Shown here: in pieces, positions 5,518 to 10,000 of the stretch | Layout of the letters: every line of letters starts with the position of its first letter | How positions within the stretch are numbered: position 1 is the stretch's first letter | DNA from: Actinidia chinensis | Taxonomy: Eukaryota; Streptophyta; Magnoliopsida; Ericales; Actinidiaceae | Direction of reading: 5' to 3' | NCBI GenBank assembly: GCA_009663005.1 | Contig: CM018902.1 | Location: 5,828,503 to 5,838,502 of the forward strand | DNA: 10,000 nt | Position numbers and translations under genes: made by a program | Notes under the pieces: generated by a model | Databases searched by the model: none | What the model was told of the DNA's origin: nothing | The model's input: the letters and a program-made list of their open reading frames with translations, nothing else

Positions 5518-8494
5518 GTAAGAGCTCTGTGTCGCCCCCCCCCTTCTTTCACTCTCTCTCTCTCCCCCCCTCCCTCTCCCTCTTTGCTGTCTCTTTGTCA
5601 ATATTTGGAATGTTGTGAGAACTTTCTTTACTTGCTTGTTGATATGCAACATGAGGCATTATAACAGTTGTTATACTTCTGCAGGTGTTGACGTCATATC
5701 CATATACAGAGTCACATTATGGGGGGATAATGGCATATGGGGCACAGGTAGGAATGCAACTTGGTCCCTCTCTCTGCCTCTCTTTCCATCACTTTCTCTC
5801 TGCCTTTCTCTCTTTGTCTGGCTCTTTCTCGACCTCATATGCTTGTAAGTATACTTGCATATGTTCTTTGCTTTTTGTCTGTTAGTCTATTTTTCAATAT
5901 GAGAGCCTTCTGGCCTTCTTGTTGGAATGCTTTTTTGTAACTAATTTTTCTGTCAGAAGTGGCGGACAAATCACTGTGTACTTTGTATGCATTTTTCGCC
6001 ATGAAGCAACACGCTATGTATGCATGTGTGTTTGTGCTCACAGTGTGCCTTTCTCTCTTTGTCTGGCTCTTTCTCGACCTCATATGCTTGCATATGTTCT
6101 TTGCTTTTTGTCTGTTAGTCTATTTTTCAATATGAGAGCCTTCTGGTCTTCTTTTTGGAATGCTTTTTTGTAATTAATTTTTCTTTCAGAAGTGACCGCA
6201 AATCACTGTGTACTTTGTATGCATTTTTCCCCATGAAGCAACACACTATGTATGCATGTGTGTTTATGTTCACAGTAGTGCATAGGGTCTTCATAACTCT
6301 GGACACATCTTATTTCTCATGCTTCGTCTTTAACTTCATATTAGGAAACAAGTTCTCAAATTGTGAAGTTTTAATATATTTTCCCAAGTCCTAACAACTA
6401 TTGCTATCATGCCAGGTACATCCTCATTTACTAGGTATCCATCAACTAGAATGCCTGTGCCCCCTTGAAATGGGGAGGAGCCTGTTTATGTTGAATGGCA
6501 AAGCAAGATCATGGAATTTTGCGGCGGAGGCAAACACGAGCTAAGCTGGAGCTGGAAAAGAAAGTAATAAAAGTTAGAAAGGTAGCAGTTTCAGTTTGTG
6601 ATCTTTCTTTAAATGAGCTACAGCACTTTTAGTTATGAACTATGAATTACTACTTGCTTTCCCAACCTCAACATCTTCAACTATCACCACGAACCCCAAA
6701 CAACTTAAAAGAGTAAGCAGGACAGCAAAAAAGGTAAATGTAATAAATAAATTTAGATATACATCAAGTTATATAAGAAAAAATAATTAATGGTAACACA
6801 ACTTCCACTCAATCTCTGACTGTCTGTATTATAGTCTTAGTCTCTATCACCTCCTTTAGCAGACATGCTTAGTTTGTGCATTCATTTTTATTAATTACTT
6901 TTTCTTAATGGTAACCCCATTTGACATACATTTTCCATTGACTTCAATTAGCCGATAAACATGATAGGCGAGAGTAGGGTAGTGTAATTTCAAAATTCGC
7001 TAGAGTTCCTTGTGTTGTCAGAAACCTCAAGGGAATTCCGTATAATTATCCCTATTTATTGTCAACGTGTAAGACAACTGTGATTATTAGGAGATGTTGA
7101 GTACTTTCGCTGAAGGTTTTTTGAAATAAACAATTTGAATAGTTTTGTTTGTCAAAAGAATGCTTTGTCATTGCAATGCTAATTCTTGGTACAGCAGAAC
7201 CTCTAGCTGTTTATTTGAAGGCTGAAAAGGAATAAGAATGTTGTTGAGAAATTGAACTAACCATAGTTTGCATTTTAAAACTTGCTGCAAAATTTGGATC
7301 CAAAAGCTATCCAGTGTGCTCTCTTCTCATAAGTTAATGGAAGAGCATAAAAGTACAAATGGTATACTTTCAAATGCCTTTCTATAGAAATGAGTGGTTC
7401 AGTACTCGTATGTAATATTTGATGTGGCCTATTCAGCAAGAGCATCATACAATATATAATGGACGTAGGATATGTTTTGAGGTGCACAAACGTGTGGGGT
7501 ATACAAAATATGCAATATTTATTGGGTATGATCGATGACGGCACTAGGAAGTATAGCTGTATCAATCCTCGACTTTCGTAACATGTTCACAATTACCAAA
7601 GGAGGTTTAGGTTCAGGGGTTCGAGTAAAGGGTTTTGGGGTTCAAGTCTTCATAAATTACATATACAAAAAAAATTATGTTTTGTTTGGGTGTCGCTAGT
7701 TATAGTCCAATAATAGCAGTTATTTTAGCATTTTATTTCAAAAATTCTGGGTCTTTCAGTTACTTCTAGAGGGCTATTATCGGTATTCAGTGTGTTATGG
7801 AGCTTATAGGTTCCTTTGCTATGGAAAGTAATGATTGATTAGTAAGATAATAGTTTGCTGTTCAAGTGTGGATTCTTGGGTTTATTATTTATACTGTCGT
7901 TGTAGATTGGCAACGGGGATCTTCTTTCCAGTCTTGCTTCTTGTCAAGCAAGTTGGGATTGGTGCCTTGACTGGTCATTACTTAGCTTGGGTTTAGATGC
8001 ATTGAAAATATACATTTTTTTCCGACTTTGATATATATTACCGCCTCAACTTTCTGTTAATATCTTAATACGAAAACTTCTATTAATCTAATACATGGTT
8101 TTTCTTGCCATTTCAGCCATATCTTCATGAATCTCGACACCAACATGCTATGAAAAGGGCAAGGGGTTGTGGGGGCCGTTTTCTTAATACAAAAAAGTTA
8201 GATAACAATTCCACCAATCCGACCTCAGAAAAGGAACCAAAATCCGGTACAACTGTTTCAACCCAATCCGGCAACTCGTCGGGTTCCGAATACTGGCCCA
8301 CGAACTCCAATGGAAATTCTGATCAATACAGGCACATTTCACATGCTTCCTCCCATGGCAATATAAATGGTCATGGTCTCTCATCCATGCACCATTTTCA
8401 ATCGACTGGTGGTGAGGGGGGAGACTGGTTTGATCAGGAGAAGGGGAGGGTGTTTGTGAATCAGGCCCCACGTGGGGCCGCTACTAGCAAATGA
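5379..8494 (+). CDS. NF-YA: NF-YA (CCAAT-binding factor subunit A), partial multi-exon gene with broken frame
   Basis: NF-YA is the sequence-specific subunit of NF-Y. It joins the NF-YB/NF-YC histone-fold dimer in the nucleus and reads CCAAT in promoters. Four exons are seen: 5379-5517, 5685-5747, 6416-6581 and 8117-8494. All introns are GT-AG. The order of conserved blocks is that of plant NF-YA: ELVGH, then [45 protein letters not shown], and [20 protein letters not shown] followed by RFLNTKK. The final exon is fully open to a TGA. The frame is broken by a G7 tract at 5498-5504 and by five indels at 6446-6498. No start codon in the NF-YA frame precedes 5379, so N-terminal exons are missing, unrecognised or lost. 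The 3' UTR has a miR169-type site. Identity is near certain; whether the copy is functional is open. Which plant NF-YA subclade it belongs to is not settled. Confidence 0.9.
5518..5684 (+). other. NF-YA intron, 167 bp, pyrimidine-rich
   Basis: This is a GT-AG intron (GTAAGA...CTGCAG). It contains a C9 run and a long CT/CCCT-rich stretch at 5535-5585, typical of plant intron polypyrimidine sequence and of polymerase slippage. The run of C and G homopolymers here and in the adjoining exon makes base-count errors likely. Confidence 0.7.
5685..5747 (+). CDS. NF-YA: NF-YA exon, Tyr/Pro block ([18 protein letters not shown])
   Basis: This 63-bp exon (21 codons, phase 0 at both ends) lies between the acceptor TTCTGCAG at 5684 and the donor CAG|GTAGGA at 5747/5748. 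It reads VLT then [18 protein letters not shown]. This matches the short segment (pattern Y-P-Y-x-x-x-x-Y-G-G-x-x-x-x-Y-G-x-Q) that plant NF-YA proteins carry just before the conserved core, and it joins exactly to [10 protein letters not shown] in the next exon. A second, very strong donor (GTAAGTAT at 5845) lies 97 bp downstream. The NF-YA frame stays open to 5885, so an extended exon is possible but would shift frame. Confidence 0.85.
5748..6415 (+). other. NF-YA intron, 668 bp, with internal tandem duplication
   Basis: This is a GT-AG intron between the 63-bp exon and the core exon. Most of it is a two-copy 245-bp tandem repeat (listed separately). The rest is T-rich intron sequence. Open frames seen inside it repeat with the duplication and have no family resemblance. 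Confidence 0.8.
5801..6276 (+). repeat. Young 245-bp tandem duplication inside the NF-YA intron
   Basis: TGCCTTTCTCTCTTTGTCTG begins at 5801 and again at 6046. The copies are near-identical through GACCTCATATGCTTG, GTCTGTTAGTCTATTTTTCA, GAGAGCCTTCTGG, AATCACTGTGTACTTTGTAT and TATGTATGCATGTGTGTTT. Copy 1 has 12 extra bases at about 5845-5857, flanked by CTTG on both sides, which looks like a slippage deletion in copy 2 or a duplication in copy 1. Confidence 0.95.
6416..6581 (+). CDS. NF-YA: NF-YA core exon: NF-YB/NF-YC contact helix, damaged by clustered indels
   Basis: The acceptor is CATGCCAG at 6415 and the donor AAAG|GTAGCA at 6581/6582. The exon begins [10 protein letters not shown] and ends [18 protein letters not shown] then IKVRK. 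In between, three frames carry pieces of the family sequence: RMPVP (6448-6462), LEM (6464-6472), EEPVYV (6475-6492), N (6494-6496) and AKQ (6498-6506). The steps between them are: one base missing at 6446, one extra C in C5 at 6460-6464, one base missing in G4 at 6472-6475, an extra G at 6493 and an extra G at 6497/6498. Codon 6507-6509 is GAT (Asp) where the family has Tyr in KQYHGI. The exon is 166 bp against 165 for an intact version, so the net frame is lost. From 6510 onward the sequence is perfect. This block holds the helix that docks on NF-YB/NF-YC. Confidence 0.88.
6582..8116 (+). other. NF-YA intron, 1535 bp
   Basis: This is a phase 0 GT-AG intron between the contact-helix exon and the DNA-binding exon, a position where plant NF-YA genes are commonly split. 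It is AT-rich. It holds a lone foldback-type arm at about 6955-7060 and otherwise nothing recognisable. A 96-codon minus-strand open frame at 7275-7565 has no family signature. Confidence 0.82.
6955..7060 (-). mobile_element. Lone foldback/MITE-type terminal arm
   Basis: On the minus strand this reads GGGATAATTATACGGAATTC, then CCTTGAGGTTTCTGACAACA, then CAAGGAACTC. It resembles in layout the part of the 1217-2022 element that reads GGGAAATTACATAGAAATCC then CTTGTGGTTTCTGATAAATA. No matching inverted arm was found nearby, so this is a remnant. The call rests on pattern resemblance. Confidence 0.4.
8117..8494 (+). CDS. NF-YA: NF-YA last coding exon: CCAAT-binding A2 domain and C-terminal tail
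   Basis: The acceptor is CCATTTCAG at 8116. The first codon CCA follows AAG of the previous exon in phase 0, giving the canonical [10 protein letters not shown] junction. Residues 1-27 are the DNA-binding half: [20 protein letters not shown] then RFLNTKK. The His and Arg residues of RHxHAxxRxRG and the GxGGRF loop that contact CCAAT are all present. The rest, about 98 residues, is Ser/Asn/Gly-rich ([25 protein letters not shown]) and ends [12 protein letters not shown] at a TGA at 8492-8494. It is a typical plant NF-YA tail of normal length with no frameshift. Shorter open frames on the minus strand over the same bases are shadows. Confidence 0.95.
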   Translation, partial: PYLHESRHQHAMKRARGCGGRFLNTKKLDNNSTNPTSEKEPKSGTTVSTQSGNSSGSEYWPTNSNGNSDQYRHISHASSHGNINGHGLSSMHHFQSTGGEGGDWFDQEKGRVFVNQAPRGAATSK

Positions 8495-8845
8495 GAAGCC
8501 CCCGGTTATGGGGGTGGCGGGTCACTTCAGCGATGTCTTAAGCCCTAGTTTGGTGCTGTTTCAGCCAAGGTTTTTCTTGGGTTTTTTTGGGGCTGATTTT
8601 TTTCAAACGTGGTCGTTTTTGTTTTTTTTAGTAATTCTCTGGTTCTTCTATTCGAGAGGATCCCAAGAAGTAAAAAAAAGTTTGACAACGAGCTGGGAAA
8701 AGTTCACTGCAATAAAAAAACAAAAAAAAGACTGGCTGAAAAGCAGCTCCCAAACTAGGGTTTGGCTATGTTTCCTTCTGATCAAAAGGTGTTTCATGGA
8801 GGCAAAGCTGGACGATGGCCCATCCGTGATTGGGGGAACTCTCCT

Positions 8846-8867
8846 CTGGCAAATCATTCTTGGCTCT
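8846..8867 (+). promoter_or_regulatory. miR169-type microRNA target site in NF-YA 3' UTR
   Basis: The 20-mer GGCAAATCATTCTTGGCTCT (8848-8867) closely matches the complement of the plant miR169 family. Against the isoforms whose 5' end is UGAGCCAAGG, pairing runs through GGCTC, CTT, CAT, TC and GGCAA. The exceptions are one G:U wobble (8858), one mismatch (8853) and mismatches or a wobble at the ends. Plant miR169 directs cleavage of NF-YA messages at a 3' UTR site, so location and gene agree. Confidence 0.88.
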
Positions 8868-9102
8868 GGTTACTTTGTGTTTAGATAGGGTGAGGCGAAG
8901 GAGTTTGATACATAGGCTGTGGGCGAACTTGTCCCGTCTTCACTCTGCCATTAAGTTCTTTTCCCTGCACTTCACCCCAGTTTGTACATTAAAGTCTGTA
9001 CCAATAGTTGTGAATTTGGAATCTTAAACAATCAAACATCTGACAAGTTTCAATTGTGTGGAGAGCTCTTTGTTTGTTTGAGACGAGAAATTTACATTGT
9101 AA

Positions 9103-9108
9103 AATAAA
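9103..9108 (+). terminator. Poly(A) signal AATAAA downstream of NF-YA
   Basis: This is a perfect AATAAA about 610 bases after the stop codon. A TTTGTTTGTTTG element lies about 30 bases upstream. It is the best near-upstream element in the region, though plant poly(A) signals are loose and cleavage could be earlier, near 9010-9040. Confidence 0.45.
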
Positions 9109-9168
9109 TGTCTTTCGTGTTTCCACTGCTTAAGAGCTGGTTATCTGTGTGGTCCTTTAGGCCTTTAC

Positions 9169-9244
9169 TATATATCTCCAAGTCGGCGATGTTAAGATGT
9201 TCCATGGCCATTGGACGGCATCTGGTTATATATCTCCAAGTCGG
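9169..9244 (+). repeat. 58-bp spaced direct repeat downstream of NF-YA
   Basis: TATATATCTCCAAGTCGG occurs at 9169-9186 and 9227-9244. It is followed by related sequence (GATGTTAAGA and GAGCATTAAGA), so this is an imperfect tandem duplication just past the likely transcript end. Confidence 0.85.
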
Positions 9245-9275
9245 TGGAGCATTAAGACAGTCGCGAAGGCACAGC

Positions 9276-9301
9276 CTCTCTCTCTCTCTCTCTCTCTCTC
9301 T
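9276..9301. repeat. (CT)n microsatellite
   Basis: A pure CT run of about 13 units. Open frames crossing it give Ser-Leu repeats and are not genes. Confidence 0.95.
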
Positions 9302-9499
9302 GTCTTCCAGCTGAACTTCGTACAAGTCCTGATTTCTAGCCTTTTCGTTGGTCCATGTGAAGCTGTATCTGTTTTCCTTTTGAATTGTTCAGTTTGTCAC
9401 GATGCATTTGAACGCTTGTCCGGTGAAGTTTTGCTAAATCTTCTTCCATGTCATGGCAACGAGTTGTTGACTCAGATAGACCTTTTTGGCGTTTGGAGA

Positions 9500-10000
9500 A
9501 GGGTAAATTTCACTATTTATCCCAGTAGTTTGACAAGTTTTGCTTTGGTCCCTTTAGTTCCAATTTAAACAATTACGATCCTACAGTTTTAATCCAATTC
9601 CAATGTAGTCTCTCCATCAATATCGGTTAATGATTTGAATGAAAAAAAAACACACTTGAAAACTCATAGCCATTTTAAACCTTGGACAAAATACAAGAAC
9701 CAATAGTGGTAAAATTAACTTTCAAAAAGGCCATTTGAACTTCACTTGCTCACTCTCTATCCAAATATCTGATGGTATTGACGAAAGGGTTACATTAGAA
9801 CTAGATTAAACTTGCAAGATTTTAATTGTTCAAATTTAAATTATGAAACTAAATGTGCAGCTGTTGACTACACAGCCCGACGTGTTTATTACAAGCTTGT
9901 AGTTGAATTTGTGTTAAAGTTAATTGATCAAAAGTAGAAGTTAAAAAACATTAAAATTGAACTATTTAAAATTTTGATTTTTTTTTAACTTTTTATAATT
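9500..10000 (+). mobile_element. Start of a second foldback-like element, cut by window edge
   Basis: GGGTAAATTTCACTATTTAT, then AGTAGTTTGACAAGTTTTGC, TTTGGTCCCTTTAGTTCCAA and GTAGTCTCTCCATCAATATC have the layout of terminal arms of AT-rich plant inverted-repeat elements, with repeated phrases about a fixed number of pyrimidine-rich blocks. The partner arm would lie beyond 10000. Assignment is by style only. Confidence 0.4.

Larger units (their letters stand above)
8495..9110 (+). other. NF-YA 3' UTR (end approximate)
   Basis: This is the sequence after the TGA at 8492-8494. Other frames are open across part of it (to 8888), but they are low-complexity Phe/Leu/Lys-rich and resemble no protein family. 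The presence of a miR169-type site about 350 bases after the stop, where NF-YA messages carry it, supports reading this as untranslated message. Candidate poly(A) signals are ATTAAA near 8989 and a perfect AATAAA at 9103-9108, with TG/T-rich upstream sequence. The true end was placed by these signals only. Confidence 0.65.
9111..9500. other. Intergenic DNA downstream of NF-YA
   Basis: It holds the 58-bp direct repeat and the (CT)n tract. A 123-codon open frame at 9197-9568 passes through the CT repeat and shows no family features. Confidence 0.5.

Noticed and set aside
5615..6394. Several open frames of 66-84 codons on both strands
   Set aside because: They lie in the NF-YA intron and repeat because of the 245-bp duplication; CT-rich sequence gives Leu/Ser/Cys strings. 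Only 5685-5747 is a real exon.
7275..7565. 96-codon minus-strand open frame in the large intron
   Set aside because: No domain or motif, intron base composition, no splice or promoter context; likely chance.
8472..8888. 138-codon open frame after the NF-YA stop
   Set aside because: It overlaps the end of the NF-YA coding exon in another frame, is Phe/Leu/Lys-rich low complexity, and covers the miR169 site; it is 3' UTR.
9092..9568. Open frames with (SL)n or (RE)n repeats
   Set aside because: They are translations of the (CT)n microsatellite with no other support.

Overview
The window looks like plant nuclear DNA, most likely from a eudicot. The evidence is spliced exons with plant-type AT/T-rich introns, many (CT)n, (TA)n and (TG)n microsatellites, plant-style foldback elements, and one recognisable plant gene. 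The species cannot be read from the sequence.

The only gene I can support is on the + strand, at about 5379-9110. It encodes NF-YA, the CCAAT-binding subunit of the heterotrimeric factor NF-Y. Four coding exons are visible (5379-5517, 5685-5747, 6416-6581, 8117-8494) and their joins follow the family order: LVGH segment, SYPY...HYGGIM segment, [10 protein letters not shown] plus the NF-YB/NF-YC contact helix, then the DNA-binding PYLHESRH...GCGGRF block and an intact C-terminus. The 3' UTR carries a convincing miR169-type target site (8846-8867), the hallmark regulation of this family, and an AATAAA lies at 9103. Two things are wrong with the gene as given. Five single-base indels and one substitution cluster in 62 bp of exon 6416-6581, and a G7 tract in exon 5379-5517 is one base short for the frame. 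The N-terminal coding exon or exons were not found. The locus is therefore either a recently damaged copy or a good gene with local sequence errors; the clean final exon and the kept splice and miRNA sites favour error or very recent damage.

Layout: 1-900 is less AT-rich unique-looking DNA with no gene. 1217-2022 is a foldback (long inverted-repeat) element with a (TA)n centre. 2195-2865 on the minus strand is a decayed LINE ORF2 fragment that includes the zinc-binding RT-associated motif. 2880-5378 has no recognised exon, but holds a candidate 5' UTR exon ending at 3334 and an old 238-bp tandem duplication. 5379-9110 is NF-YA; its 668-bp intron holds a young 245-bp tandem duplication, and its 1.5-kb intron holds a lone foldback-type arm. 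9111-10000 is downstream DNA with a 58-bp direct repeat, a (CT)n tract and the start of a second foldback-like element cut by the window edge.

I see no evidence for a novel multi-gene system. The points worth following are the broken core exon, the miR169 site, and the two independent tandem duplications of similar period.
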